From the NCBI GenBank assembly GCA_032334235.1, contig JAVSGI010000005.1, positions 1 through 64,000 on the forward strand: a stretch of DNA of 64,000 nucleotides. The letters run 5' to 3'. The notes beneath the pieces are model-generated. The model was not told the DNA's origin. It ran no database searches and saw only the letters and a program-made list of their open reading frames with translations. Of this stretch, positions 52,347 to 63,853 are shown piece after piece. The number at the start of each line of letters is the position of its first letter. Position 1 is the first letter of the stretch. The position numbers and the translations under genes are program-made. This DNA comes from Paracoccaceae bacterium Fryx2. GTDB taxonomy: Bacteria; Pseudomonadota; Alphaproteobacteria; Rhodobacterales; Rhodobacteraceae.

Positions 52347-53108
52347 TCAGGCTTGAACGATTTGGTCAAGCTTTTTTGTGACGGCGGAGCGCCTGCGCAG
52401 GCTTTCACCTGAGAGGGTGAGGCGGTGTGCGTTGTGAACGAGGCGGTCGAGGATGGCATCTGCGAGCGTTGGGTCGCCGATGGCTTCGTGCCACTGGTCA
52501 ACGGGGAGTTGGCTTGTGACGATGGTGGAAGCGCGGCCGTGGCGGTCTTCGAGGATTTCCAGCAGGTCACGGCGCTCCGGGGCGGTGAGGACGGCGAGGC
52601 CCCAATCGTCAATGATCAGCACATCCATGCGGGCGATGGTTTTGAGGATGCGTTCATGGCGGCCATCGCCACGGGCCAGAGCAAGGGCCTCGAACATGCG
52701 CGGCGCACGTTGATAGAGGACGGGCCGCCCATCCCGGCACGCCTTGTGGCCAAGGGCGCAGGCGATCCAGCTTTTGCCCAAACCGGTCGGCCCGGTTATC
52801 AGCAGGTTCTCGTGCCGGGCGATCCAGCCGCCATCGGCAAGATGCGCCATGACACTGCGGTCAAGACCACGTGGGCTGCGCAGGTCCAGATCCTCGACGC
52901 TGGCATCTTGGCGCAGAGCCGCAAACTTGAGCCGGGAGGCCAGTTTCTTGGTGTCGCGCTCTGCAGCCTCGCGGTCGACCAGCAGGCCGAGACGCTCTTC
53001 GAACGAGAGGGCGTCGAAGGCGGTTGACCTGCGTTGTTCTTCGAGCGCCGATGCAATGCCGGTCAGGCCGAGCGCCAACAGTCGGTCGTGGGTGGGATGG
53101 GTCAGCAT
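52347..53108 (-). CDS. istB: IS21 helper ATPase IstB, 253 aa (copy C)
   Basis: AAA+ ATPase with LITGPTGLGKSWIACALGHK (Walker A), DVLIIDDWGLAVLTAPERRD (Walker B) and STIVTSQLPVDQWHEAIGDP. Read after istA with a 12-base gap. The C-terminus ends in SLRRRSAVTKKLDQIVQA. Intact. Confidence 0.92.
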   Translation of the reverse strand: MLTHPTHDRLLALGLTGIASALEEQRRSTAFDALSFEERLGLLVDREAAERDTKKLASRLKFAALRQDASVEDLDLRSPRGLDRSVMAHLADGGWIARHENLLITGPTGLGKSWIACALGHKACRDGRPVLYQRAPRMFEALALARGDGRHERILKTIARMDVLIIDDWGLAVLTAPERRDLLEILEDRHGRASTIVTSQLPVDQWHEAIGDPTLADAILDRLVHNAHRLTLSGESLRRRSAVTKKLDQIVQA

Positions 53109-53120
53109 TTTAGTCCTTTC

Positions 53121-54662
53121 TCAATGGTAATAGCTGCCGCCACGAATGTTGGCGTGCTGGAGGGGGGCGACCTCTTCGGAGCCTTCCAGGAAGGCGCGAT
53201 CGAGGCCGGTCTTGAGGATCGAACGAATGGAGGTGACGGTGCGGGCCCGGATGGTCACACCCCGCTGGCAGGCCGCATCAACGCGCTCCGGCCCATAGGT
53301 TTTGACCAAGGCCAGCACACCCAGGCAGGTGCGGAACCCCTGTTCAGGATGGGGGCGGTCAGCCATCACCATCTCGCAAAAGGCGGCGACGGCGGGGCCG
53401 GTCTTGGTTGCCTGCGCCAGCATTCTGGCCGGGGTCCATTCGGCAAAGCGACGATGGGCCGATGGCATATGGTCGGCCACGGTGACATGGCTGCGCCGCC
53501 CCGGGGTGCGCACGTGGCTCGCAACCCTCTGACCACGATGGAATATCTCGACCGTCTGGCCGCTTGTGCGAACATCGACCTCTTGTTTGATCAGCGCGAA
53601 GGGCACGGAATACCATGAGCTGTCGACCTCAACGTGATAGTCGGGTGCCACGCGGGCGCGCTTCCAGCGGGCGAAGACATAAGGTTCGGGCGGTAGGGGC
53701 TGAAGATTGGGCCGATCCAAAGTGGCAAACAGATCGGCGCGGCTGGCGCCATAGCCGCGCATCACGCGCATGTTCAACTCGTCCAGCAGCCGCCGGATCG
53801 CCACGTTCAACTCGGCCAATGAGAAGAACCGGTGGTTCCGCAGCCGCGCCAGAATCCAGCGTTGTGCCACTTGGACAGCCACTTCCACCTTCGCCTTGTC
53901 CCGGGGTTTGCGCGGCCGGGCGGGCAGAACGGCGGTGCCATAATGCGCCGCCATCTCGGCATAGGTCCGGTTCAGCCCCGGATCAAACCGGTCTGCCTTG
54001 ATCACGGCGGACTTCAGATTGTCCGGAACCACCGCCTTTGGCACGCCGCCCAGAAAGGCGAACATCCGGATATGCGCGAGGATCCAATCTTCCAACCCCT
54101 CCGATGCCACCGCCTCGGCATAGGTGTGATTCGATGCCCCCATTGCCGCCACGAACAGCTTCATGGCCCGCGCTTCGCCGGTCGTGGGGTCGATCACGTC
54201 GATGGTGTCGCCGGCAAAGTCAACGAACACCTTCTCGCCGCCCACATGTGTCTGGCGCATCGTCGGGCGCACCCGACCCTTCCAAGCCTCGTAATGCGTG
54301 CAAAACCAAGTATAGGCAAAACCCCCGGGGTGCGCGGCACGGTATTCTTCCCAGAGCAGCATCCGCGTCACCCCAGGGCGGCGCAACTCGCGGTCAATCT
54401 CCGCCCAGTCGGGCACAAGCCGCTCCGCGTCCGGCACCGTGGGCGGGGCTGGAAACAAAAGAAGTTCAAGGCTGTCGTCATCGATCCCCTCCGGCAAGGG
54501 CCACGTGAGCCCGGCATGACGCGCCCGTTGGGTGTAGCTTCCGACGCTCCCCTTGCTCAGACCGAGGGAAGCGGCAATGGACCGCTCGCTCAGGCCTTGC
54601 CCAAGCTTCAATCGCAAAACATCTCGTATCCGGCGCATGTTCAATCGTCCTGTCGGCATCAA
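53121..54662 (-). CDS. istA: IS21-family transposase IstA, 513 aa (copy C)
   Basis: HTH (MRRIRDVLRLKLGQGLSERS, IAASLGLSKGSVGSYTQRAR), then the DDE core with GEKVFVDFAGDTIDVIDPTT (first Asp), AVVPDNLKSAVIKADRFDPG (second Asp) and the downstream acidic position in RPRKPRDKAKVEVAVQVAQR (Glu). C-terminal beta domain YHVEVDSSWYSVPFALIKQE. Starts at 54662 or at the Met 24 bases inside (54638). Intact. Confidence 0.92.
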   Translation of the reverse strand: MMPTGRLNMRRIRDVLRLKLGQGLSERSIAASLGLSKGSVGSYTQRARHAGLTWPLPEGIDDDSLELLLFPAPPTVPDAERLVPDWAEIDRELRRPGVTRMLLWEEYRAAHPGGFAYTWFCTHYEAWKGRVRPTMRQTHVGGEKVFVDFAGDTIDVIDPTTGEARAMKLFVAAMGASNHTYAEAVASEGLEDWILAHIRMFAFLGGVPKAVVPDNLKSAVIKADRFDPGLNRTYAEMAAHYGTAVLPARPRKPRDKAKVEVAVQVAQRWILARLRNHRFFSLAELNVAIRRLLDELNMRVMRGYGASRADLFATLDRPNLQPLPPEPYVFARWKRARVAPDYHVEVDSSWYSVPFALIKQEVDVRTSGQTVEIFHRGQRVASHVRTPGRRSHVTVADHMPSAHRRFAEWTPARMLAQATKTGPAVAAFCEMVMADRPHPEQGFRTCLGVLALVKTYGPERVDAACQRGVTIRARTVTSIRSILKTGLDRAFLEGSEEVAPLQHANIRGGSYYH

Positions 54663-54820
54663 GCCACCCCTTCATTCCTGAAGGCGCAACTATCCTCAAT
54701 TTGCCGACCAGACCTGCCCGCGATCCCGCGAAATCAGTGCCCAGCTTCACGCGAAATGACTGCCCATGATCCCGTGAAATCGATGCCCACCATCAAGCGA
54801 AACACGCATTGGGTGTCCCC

Positions 54821-54984
54821 GTTTCGATCCACGCCCCCGTGGGGGGGCGACCTGAAATCATCCGGCCCGTGTCGGTTCTTTACCACGTTTCGATCCACGC
54901 CCCCGTGGGGGGGCGACCGCCCGCTTTGCCGCGCAGCGGAGCAGGGTGTGGGAGTTTCGATCCACGCCCCCGTGGGGGGGCGAC
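54821..54984 (-). CRISPR. Type I-C CRISPR array, leader-proximal part, 3 repeats
   Basis: Repeats at 54821, 54887 and 54954, identical to those at 50773-52202. These are the newest units, next to the leader and cas2. Joining the two parts without copy C gives 25 repeats and 24 complete spacers, of which one (52203-52230 plus 54816-54820, 33 bases) was split by the IS. Confidence 0.97.
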
Positions 54985-55192
54985 CTGAGGGGATGCTAAT
55001 TGTCCGGAGGATCAAGATAAAGGTGTGAGGTTCTGCGAACATGAGCATCTGCGCCACATCGTCGACCCGAACCAACGGCTGGATGACTTTTTTTAGTAAA
55101 CGATTTCAAAGAGCTCGGACCAGTGCGAACCGCCCGCCTGTTGCCGGCACGCTTGTGGTTCGCAAGGGTGAAAAAGTGGCACCAGGCAGGCC
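54985..55192 (-). promoter_or_regulatory. CRISPR leader
   Basis: About 208 bases between the last repeat and the cas2 stop, with A/T-rich runs (for example around 55083-55110) within otherwise GC-rich sequence. It should contain the array promoter reading leftwards and the signals for new-spacer insertion. No ORF of note. Confidence 0.75.
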
Positions 55193-55483
55193 TCAGATGA
55201 TCAGCGGCCCGTTGAGGTCCGTCGCAGGCTTGGCCCCTACATGCTCGACCCGGCGGGTCCAGTTCGCCCCGAGGTAGTAGAATCGCAGGCTGTCATGTGC
55301 TGGGTCAATGATCGACTCCAGACGTGCCTTCAGCTTGGCCCATTGCGCGGGGTCGACCTCGATCTCGAACACCGAGAACTGCACGCGCTGGCCATAATCT
55401 TCGCAGGCCCGGGCAACCTGGCGCAAGCGTTTCTTGCCGCCAGGCTCCAGGGTTCTCACGTCATAGGTGACCAGAACCAGCAA
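55193..55483 (-). CDS. cas2: Cas2, 96 aa
   Basis: The start is the TTG at 55483 ([20 protein letters not shown]), one base after the cas1 stop; longer frames run into cas1. VTYDV carries the metal-binding Asp; [13 protein letters not shown] and [11 protein letters not shown] are the other ferredoxin-fold strands. With Cas1 it inserts new spacers. Length is standard for type I-C. Confidence 0.95.
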   Translation of the reverse strand: MLVLVTYDVRTLEPGGKKRLRQVARACEDYGQRVQFSVFEIEVDPAQWAKLKARLESIIDPAHDSLRFYYLGANWTRRVEHVGAKPATDLNGPLII

Positions 55484-55484
55484 T

Positions 55485-56519
55485 TTACGTCCAGAACCAG
55501 GGCGGATAGGCGTCGATATCGCCACGCAGATGGCGGGCCAGCATCTGCGCCTGCAGATAGGGAACGAGGCCGAAGGGTGCCTTCTCGGCAAGAAAGGGGT
55601 GCAAGCGTTCCTCCTTTTTGCGATCTTGCCAGGCAGTCAGCACGAGCTTGCGGGCGTCGTCCGTCAGCAAAACCGCGCCACCTTCCATCTGGCGGAAATC
55701 GCTTGCCCGAAGCTGACGGCGGTTGACCAGCGACAGGGCAAGGCGGTCGGCCAGCGGCGCGCGAAGTTCTTCCATCAGGTCGAGCGCGAGACTGGGACGA
55801 CCGGGACGGTCGCGATGCAAAAATCCCACTGCCGGGTCCAGCCCCACCGCCTCGCAGGCCGAGCGGCAATCATGGGTCAGCAATGTGTAGAGGAAAGACA
55901 GGAGCGCGTTCATCGCATCGAGCGGCGGGCGGCGGCTGCGCTGCGTCCAGCGCAGCTCGGCATCGGGAGAGCGGATCAGATGGTCGAAGCCGCCGAAGTA
56001 GAGATTGGCCGCCTCGCCCTCTGAGCCACGCATTTCGTCGACAGTGGCGTCTGCCAGTTGAACACGGCGCAGGACAAGTGCCATGCGGTCACTCGCGGCT
56101 TCCAGAGCCTCGCGTGCAGCTTGCGGCATCTCGGCACCATAATCACGCAAAGACCGGCGAAGCACCGCCCGCTGATTGGCAATCTTTCCCATGACGATGG
56201 AGCGCACGATGTCCTCGGCGCAATCGGCGGCCCGATATTGCGCGCGCCGCAGCAGGACGTTACCTGAAACCGGGCCCTCGATCCGGGCCTGGAATCGACC
56301 GACGCGGTCCAGCAGGGCAAAGGTGATCCCGCGTTCCGCACAGATGCCGATGAGTGCCGGCGAGACCAGGATCGGCCCGAAGACCACGACCGAGGCCAGC
56401 ATGTGCAGGGGCACGCGGGCCTTCTCGGCGCCCTCGACTTCGGCCACCAGGTTCTCGCCGTCTTTCTTGAGTGCGGCACCTTCGGTAGTGACATAGACGG
56501 TGTTCAGCAGCTTTTTCAC
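55485..56519 (-). CDS. cas1: Cas1 integrase (type I-C), 344 aa
   Basis: The GTG at 56519 ([20 protein letters not shown]) overlaps the cas4 stop as GTGA; sequence upstream belongs to cas4. Active-site regions: [15 protein letters not shown] (Glu), [20 protein letters not shown] with the His, and [20 protein letters not shown] (Asp/Glu). Catalyses integration of protospacers at the leader end of the array. Intact. Confidence 0.97.
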   Translation of the reverse strand: MKKLLNTVYVTTEGAALKKDGENLVAEVEGAEKARVPLHMLASVVVFGPILVSPALIGICAERGITFALLDRVGRFQARIEGPVSGNVLLRRAQYRAADCAEDIVRSIVMGKIANQRAVLRRSLRDYGAEMPQAAREALEAASDRMALVLRRVQLADATVDEMRGSEGEAANLYFGGFDHLIRSPDAELRWTQRSRRPPLDAMNALLSFLYTLLTHDCRSACEAVGLDPAVGFLHRDRPGRPSLALDLMEELRAPLADRLALSLVNRRQLRASDFRQMEGGAVLLTDDARKLVLTAWQDRKKEERLHPFLAEKAPFGLVPYLQAQMLARHLRGDIDAYPPWFWT

Positions 56520-57151
56520 GGAGACTCCAGCACCTTGGCCAGCATCTTGTCGCGCCATTGCCGCACGGGACGGGCGACCGTATCGGGGCGACACAGCTCA
56601 ATCAGCGAGCAGGCACGGCAGCGTGCCCGGTGCGGGGTCGGCGCCGGGGTCCGTCGACCTGCCAGCACTGCGGCAAGATCGGCCACCGTCGCCTCGGTCA
56701 GTTCGCGCAGGGGGGCGTCAAAAGGCACGGTGACCCGGCGCTTGGTCTGGGCATAGAACAGCGCGCCCGCAGGCACGGGCTGGCCGGTCATCTCTTCAAG
56801 ACATAGTGCCTGCGCGCAAAGCTGCACCTCATCGGCCCGGTGCAGCTTGGGCTTGCCGCGCTTGTATTCGACGGGGAAGGGGACATCGCCGTGAAACTCC
56901 ACCAGATCGGCGATGCCACTCAGGTTCAGCCGGGCCGAGGCCAGCGGCAGCGACATCACCTGCCGCACGCCGCGTGCCTTGCGGCTGCCACCCTTGTCGG
57001 CCACGGCATGCAGCACATCGCCCTCGGCTGTAAACCGGTTCTCAGCCCAGAGACGTTCAAGATGGATCAGCGCCGCCTGGCGGAGACAATAAACCGCATG
57101 CTGCACCGCCGAGAGGGGCATGGGCTCCCCATCGACGGGCAGGACGGCCAT
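56516..57151 (-). CDS. cas4: Cas4 nuclease, 211 aa
   Basis: RecB-like nuclease with an iron-sulphur site: QHAVYCLRQAALIHLERLW (first Cys), GIADLVEFHGDVPFPVEYKR (Asp and ExK core) and the C-terminal cluster CRACSLIELCRPD. Trims prespacers and selects the PAM together with Cas1-Cas2. Two bases separate it from cas7. Confidence 0.95.
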   Translation of the reverse strand: MAVLPVDGEPMPLSAVQHAVYCLRQAALIHLERLWAENRFTAEGDVLHAVADKGGSRKARGVRQVMSLPLASARLNLSGIADLVEFHGDVPFPVEYKRGKPKLHRADEVQLCAQALCLEEMTGQPVPAGALFYAQTKRRVTVPFDAPLRELTEATVADLAAVLAGRRTPAPTPHRARCRACSLIELCRPDTVARPVRQWRDKMLAKVLESP

Positions 57152-57153
57152 GG

Positions 57154-58107
57154 TCAGACCAGCTCGAGGATTTCGATATCCGCCGGAAGGCCCTCGCGGT
57201 CGATATCGATCATATAATCGCTGAACTTGCGGGCCGGACGCAGGTTGCCAAGGCCCCGGTCATCGACAGCACGAAATTCGCCATCGACATTGCGGCCGAT
57301 CTTCACCCGATCGAACAGCACATGTGCGGGCGCATTGCCAAGCGCGCTTTCATGGCGGAAGGCGATCAGCTTGCGGGTCGTCATCTCGCCCCGCGCCGCA
57401 GATCGGTCATGCTCGAACATGCTCCCCAGTGCTTCGAACAGCAGACCGAGGTCAGTCTCGGAAAAGCCGGTGCGCTCGGCGAACTTGGCCGAGATAAAGC
57501 CATGCGCGACATAGAGACCGTAAGGCACGATATGCTTGCGCCCCATCGTGCGGTTGTCTGTGCGGGTGTCGCTTTCTTCTGCCCCCTCGGTGCGTTTCTT
57601 CTGCTCGGCCTCGTTGGTCGCTGCCATCCGGGTGATCGAAATTTCCACCGGCAGGATCGGCTCTACCGAGTTCGCAAAGGTCATCTGAACCGGGCCCTTC
57701 ACCTGACCGCAGTTGATGCCGGTGGACATCACGGCACCAAAGGTGCGCACGTCGAAGAAGTTAGCGCACATCCAGTCGCGCAGCGCCGTCGCCTCAGCAT
57801 CATCCTTGGGGTTCAGCTTGGCCTCCTTCTTGCCAAGGTTATCTCCCCGCAGGGCGACATAGGCCTGACGGTGCTTTTCATTCAGGATCGACCCTTCCTG
57901 CACATAGATGTGGTGCCCGGCCTCGCCAGTGCGGGCCAGTTCTACATAATTGCGGATCTTGCGCTTGAGGCTTACATCACTGACGAGCCCATGGTTCGTC
58001 TCGGGGTCTAGCCGCGGCAGGTTGCCCGCATCGGGGTCGCCGTTGGGATTGCCATTGGTCACGTCGAAGATCAGCACGAAGTCATGGCGGCGGGACAGCG
58101 TTGTCAT
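57154..58107 (-). CDS. cas7: Cas7 (Csd2) backbone protein, 317 aa
   Basis: Cas7/Cst2/DevR RAMP: RRHDFVLIFDVTNGNPNGDP at the N-terminus with the DxxxGNPNGDP signature, VSLKRKIRNYVE, DVRTFGAVMSTGINCGQVKG and GRKHIVPYGLYVAHGFISAK. Six or seven copies coat the crRNA in the Cascade complex. Overlaps cas8c by ATGA. Confidence 0.97.
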   Translation of the reverse strand: MTTLSRRHDFVLIFDVTNGNPNGDPDAGNLPRLDPETNHGLVSDVSLKRKIRNYVELARTGEAGHHIYVQEGSILNEKHRQAYVALRGDNLGKKEAKLNPKDDAEATALRDWMCANFFDVRTFGAVMSTGINCGQVKGPVQMTFANSVEPILPVEISITRMAATNEAEQKKRTEGAEESDTRTDNRTMGRKHIVPYGLYVAHGFISAKFAERTGFSETDLGLLFEALGSMFEHDRSAARGEMTTRKLIAFRHESALGNAPAHVLFDRVKIGRNVDGEFRAVDDRGLGNLRPARKFSDYMIDIDREGLPADIEILELV

Positions 58108-58469
58108 TTCACGGGCTCCTCGGAGGTCTTGTCATCGTGCTTGCGGAAGAAGTCGCTGCGCTGGTGGTAATAACCGATGCCAAAAAGCGCCTGTTCGCTG
58201 GCATTCAGCGAGGCTGGAATCGGATCATTCCCAGGATCCATCAGGTCAGTGATCGAGGTCAGCAGCTTTTCCAGATTGACCGCGCGACCTGGTGACTGCT
58301 TGCGCAGCTTGGAAAAATGGTTCTGTGATCCCGCATCCAGGGTGCGGAACACCTTTTGCGGCGTCGCCGAGGCCGCGCCGTAAAACTTGTCCTTGATGGT
58401 GGCATTCACGTTGCCGCCAAGCGCGCCGCGCTGGACTTCCTCGTAGACGGCGAACAGCCGCCCGAGCAT
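58104..58469 (-). CDS. cas11c: Predicted Cas11c small subunit from an internal cas8c start, 121 aa
   Basis: In frame inside cas8c, an ATG at 58469 is preceded by AAGGG and begins MLGRLFAVYEEVQRGALGGN. In characterised type I-C systems the small subunit is made by internal initiation in cas8c and is about 122 residues, matching this length. Predicted helical. Expression here is not shown by the sequence alone. Confidence 0.6.
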   Translation of the reverse strand: MLGRLFAVYEEVQRGALGGNVNATIKDKFYGAASATPQKVFRTLDAGSQNHFSKLRKQSPGRAVNLEKLLTSITDLMDPGNDPIPASLNASEQALFGIGYYHQRSDFFRKHDDKTSEEPVK

Positions 58470-59834
58470 GTAGCCCTTGTTGGTATTGGCCGGATCGAGT
58501 GCCACTGGGGCCTCCCTGGACTTGAAATTGCGGATCAGAACAGACTTCAGAATGGCAGCACGCAGGGCGTTCACCTCTCCATCCGCACGGATGCGCATCA
58601 GAGTGGTGGACAGAAGTGTCAGCGGATAGGGTGCGCCGGTGAGTATCGCGCGCGTCCATTCCCCTGCGATCAGCGGCGGCACATTCTCGCGTTTGCCCTG
58701 CGAGGCCAGTTCAACCAGATAACGCCACAGCGGCGGCCATCCGTCACGCGGCGGGGGCAGCAAGGCGGTGTCGCAAAGGTATCGTTGATAGTTCGCCGTC
58801 AGCGTGCCGAAATCGCCGGTCCAGAAGAAGCGGACTGAGACCCGCGCAGCATTGGGCGCAAGGCCCAGAACGTAGAACCGCACACCTTGCGAGAGTTCGG
58901 GCGCAATCTCGGACAGCCGCACGCCTTTGCGGATCTGCGCCAGTTTGCTGCCGATCTTCCCGGCAGCAAGCTTGTCTTCGCTGGCCGGGTCGAGAAAGGC
59001 GGCGAACAGGTGCTCGGCCTCGGCCGCCTCCTCTTCTGCGGCATCCGCCCAGAAGACCGTCGAGGCATCACCAATCTGGATGCGGTGCGCCTTGTCGGCC
59101 AGAAAGCCGTTCAGTGCGCTGGTATAGGCAAAGGCGGCGGCCTCGGACACAGGGGCATTGTCGCCCTGTTCGTGGCCATAGGAGGCGAAGGCGTCTAGGT
59201 TAAAGGAGATCAGGCTGGCCCCCGAAGACTGGGCCCCCCAGACGCCTTTTATCGACGGATGCAGCCGGGCTATCGGGCCGGGCTCTCCGGTCACGAGACA
59301 GATCTGCGTTGCAGAGGCCCCCTCCGCCCCCAGCCGTTGCCAGAGTTCCTTGGCGGCGGAGCGGTCGTGCAGATAATCGAACGTGCCGGTCAGCCGGAAG
59401 ACCAGGTTCTGATCACGCAGATCATCGGGCCAGAGCGGCGCAGCGAAGGCTTCGGCCTGCCAGCTTTCGATGAAGCGCCGCAACGCAACAAGGCCGTCGT
59501 CCGTAGCCCCGGCCAGCCATTCAAGATGTCTCTCGCGGAACTTCGCGTGCTCTGCGGCGGTGCGCTTACCCTCTCCGGCAGTGACGCCCAGCACATAGGC
59601 TGTCTTGTCCCAAAGGAAGTTCGGCGCGATGCCGACAGTGCGTTTGACTGCCTGCGGCACCAGCAGCAGCTTGGGACTGCGTTTCTTGTCAGTAGCACGC
59701 AGGTCGGTGATTTCACAGACCGACCCATCAGCATCGAGCGCCACGCAAAAGCCGATCTTCTCAGGCGAATAGCCATAGGGTGGGGCGGCGGGCAGCCGGT
59801 CATAAGCGCGGACCAGCGACGCGAGCAGGCTCAT
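58104..59834 (-). CDS. cas8c: Cas8c (Csd1) large subunit, 576 aa
   Basis: The ATG at 59834 (MSLLASLVRAYDRLPAAPPY) overlaps the cas5 stop by ATGA; the frame upstream to 60089 belongs to cas5 in another frame. Csd1 hallmarks: IGFCVALDADGSVCEITDLR, PNFLWDKTAYVLGV, CLVTGEPGPIARLHPSIKGV and AYTSALNGFLADKAHRIQIG. Recognises the PAM and recruits Cas3. Length fits the family. Confidence 0.96.
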   Translation of the reverse strand: MSLLASLVRAYDRLPAAPPYGYSPEKIGFCVALDADGSVCEITDLRATDKKRSPKLLLVPQAVKRTVGIAPNFLWDKTAYVLGVTAGEGKRTAAEHAKFRERHLEWLAGATDDGLVALRRFIESWQAEAFAAPLWPDDLRDQNLVFRLTGTFDYLHDRSAAKELWQRLGAEGASATQICLVTGEPGPIARLHPSIKGVWGAQSSGASLISFNLDAFASYGHEQGDNAPVSEAAAFAYTSALNGFLADKAHRIQIGDASTVFWADAAEEEAAEAEHLFAAFLDPASEDKLAAGKIGSKLAQIRKGVRLSEIAPELSQGVRFYVLGLAPNAARVSVRFFWTGDFGTLTANYQRYLCDTALLPPPRDGWPPLWRYLVELASQGKRENVPPLIAGEWTRAILTGAPYPLTLLSTTLMRIRADGEVNALRAAILKSVLIRNFKSREAPVALDPANTNKGYMLGRLFAVYEEVQRGALGGNVNATIKDKFYGAASATPQKVFRTLDAGSQNHFSKLRKQSPGRAVNLEKLLTSITDLMDPGNDPIPASLNASEQALFGIGYYHQRSDFFRKHDDKTSEEPVK

Positions 59835-60529
59835 CGCTTCACCTCGGGACTGCCCGGTTGCGGCACCTCCATCATGCCATCGCTCAAGCTGGCGCGGAAC
59901 AGCAGCGAAGGCCGACCGGGTGCGGCGTGGTCGATGTCCCACAGCATGAAGCCCAGATCGCGCGGGCTGCCGAAGCCAAGGTCGGCAGTTTCTGCGGCGG
60001 GGTTGCGGGTCGGCAGCGGCGCGCCGGGCGCGATCAGGGCGAAATGTGCCGCGAATTCGCGGGTGCCGAGGCAGGGCTGGTGAAAACACTGCCCCTTCGC
60101 GGCGCGGCGGTTGAAGATGTCCAGATGCTTGCCTTCGCTCTCGGATGCCTCGGCCCGCGCGGTCAGCTCGAAATGCGCCTCGATCACATAGGCGGGGGCG
60201 ACCAGAACGGTAGAGGCGCGCTGCTGGCGATCTTCATCGACCAGCAGTTGAACGCCCTCGAGATCACCGCGATTCATCGCCCGCTTGATCGTGCCCGCAG
60301 GTGCCTTGTGCCCCACCTCGTTCCGACGGATCGACTGGAAGCGGATCGGTTCAAGCACATGGATGCGGTCGATCACCCAGCGGATTGACGGTTTCCAGTG
60401 AATCGCCTCAAGGATGCCCCGTGCCGCCGAAGGCGTCATGACATCGTAAGTGAGGCGTTCGACCTTCAACTCGGGACGGGTGAACAGGCCGTGTTGGCCC
60501 CAGACGTGCAGACGAATGCCAAATGCCAT
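59831..60529 (-). CDS. cas5c: Cas5c crRNA-processing endoribonuclease, 232 aa
   Basis: Type I-C Cas5: GIRLHVWGQHGLFTRPELKV, ERLTYDVMTPSAARGILEAI (the Gly-rich RAMP loop) and IRWVIDRIHVLEPIRFQSIR. In type I-C it replaces Cas6, cutting the repeat hairpin and capping the crRNA 5' handle; Tyr/Lys/His residues in these segments are candidates for catalysis. Its start is 77 bases from the GIY-YIG stop. Confidence 0.96.
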   Translation of the reverse strand: MAFGIRLHVWGQHGLFTRPELKVERLTYDVMTPSAARGILEAIHWKPSIRWVIDRIHVLEPIRFQSIRRNEVGHKAPAGTIKRAMNRGDLEGVQLLVDEDRQQRASTVLVAPAYVIEAHFELTARAEASESEGKHLDIFNRRAAKGQCFHQPCLGTREFAAHFALIAPGAPLPTRNPAAETADLGFGSPRDLGFMLWDIDHAAPGRPSLLFRASLSDGMMEVPQPGSPEVKR

Positions 60530-60606
60530 GAACCGTCCCTGTTTTGTGATAGACTATCGGCATGCGGATACCGCTCAAGCGCGTTATTGCCGCAGGTTGC
60601 GGGGCG

Positions 60607-63182
<2,576 letters not shown>

Positions 63183-63385
63183 GTTGCCCACCCCGCACAT
63201 ACGTTCGAGAATCCTCTGGCGGCGAATTTCCCGCTGCCTGAGCTTCTGCAAGGGGTGATAGCCGTTCACGACCGATGGTGTCACGGAAATCCGGAATCGT
63301 GTCCCCAGCATCGCGAACGGGAGCGACAACGGAGCCAGAACGCTAAACTTCGCACCTTAGTTCAGGTAGGTTACGGCGGTTGCCC
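63183..63385 (-). promoter_or_regulatory. Upstream region of the cas operon
   Basis: Non-coding tract between cas3 and the attachment repeat; it must contain the leftward cas promoter. No clear -35/-10 pair can be named from inspection. Confidence 0.4.
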
Positions 63386-63399
63386 GTCCCCGCAACCAA
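63386..63399. other. Right attachment repeat of the island (GTCCCCGCAACCAA)
   Basis: Fourteen bases identical to the CCA end of the tRNA fragment at 42339-42352. Bases to its left differ from the tRNA, those to its right lead into a terminator, as expected where chromosomal sequence resumes. Confidence 0.65.
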
Positions 63400-63425
63400 A
63401 TTCTTGTTATATATCAAAGACTTCA

Positions 63426-63450
63426 AAGCCGAGCATAACGCTCGGCTTTT
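63426..63450 (+). terminator. Rho-independent terminator, probably of the original tRNA gene
   Basis: Stem AAGCCGAGC / GCTCGGCTT with a five-base loop followed by TT on the plus strand. It lies 27 bases beyond the CCA repeat, the distance expected for a tRNA terminator that has been separated from its gene by the integrated elements. Confidence 0.7.
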
Positions 63451-63537
63451 GTCATTCCAAATTCTTGTCAACACCTGGTCAACGTTTTACGAGGCCCACC
63501 TACGCGGGCCCGATGATCGAGTCATCGCTGGCCAAGA

Positions 63538-63849
63538 TCAGTCGTGCAGGTCGTCACGGAACCGATCAATTTGATGCATCTGCTCGTGCAGGATCGTCAC
63601 GATGCCGATGTCGCCGTTCGACAGACGCCGCCAGTATACGAAATGATGCTCGTGCCGGAAGTAGAAGCCGTCGATCGCGAACTCTGCCGGAATTGGCCGC
63701 GACACGATGCCGTGCACCTCGATCTTGCCAAACGCTGCAAAGAGATCGGTGATGTAGCGATCAGCCTGTTCACTGCCCCAACGGTCGCGCGTGTACCGGT
63801 AGATCTCGTCAAGCCGCAGGGATGCGGCCTCCTGAACGCAGACGGCCAT
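63538..63849 (-). CDS. RelE/ParE-family toxin, 103 aa
   Basis: ParE pattern: AASLRLDEIYRYTRDRWGSE, QADRYITDLFAAFGKIEVHG, IDGFYFRHEHHFVYWRRLSN and IGIVTILHEQMHQIDR. A ParE-type toxin would inhibit gyrase, a RelE-type would cut mRNA; the LDEIYRYT and HxxY/LHxxM features favour ParE. It follows the antitoxin gene by four bases. Confidence 0.85.
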   Translation of the reverse strand: MAVCVQEAASLRLDEIYRYTRDRWGSEQADRYITDLFAAFGKIEVHGIVSRPIPAEFAIDGFYFRHEHHFVYWRRLSNGDIGIVTILHEQMHQIDRFRDDLHD

Positions 63850-63853
63850 TATG

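Larger units (their letters stand above)
52231..54808 (-). mobile_element. IS21-family element, copy C, inside a CRISPR spacer
   Basis: 2,578 bases with ends TGCGGATTTCGC and, as complement, TGCGTGTTTCGC, and repeated sub-terminal TTTCGCG/GGGCA motifs. The 7-base duplication TTGGGTG lies at 52224-52230 and 54809-54815. It carries istA-istB on the minus strand and is a different IS21 lineage from copies A and B. Confidence 0.88.

Noticed and set aside
50773-54984. Self-targeting spacers against the prophage or IS elements in this window
   Set aside because: I compared several spacers by eye with the surrounding genes and saw no clear match; a proper alignment could still find one, so no claim is made.
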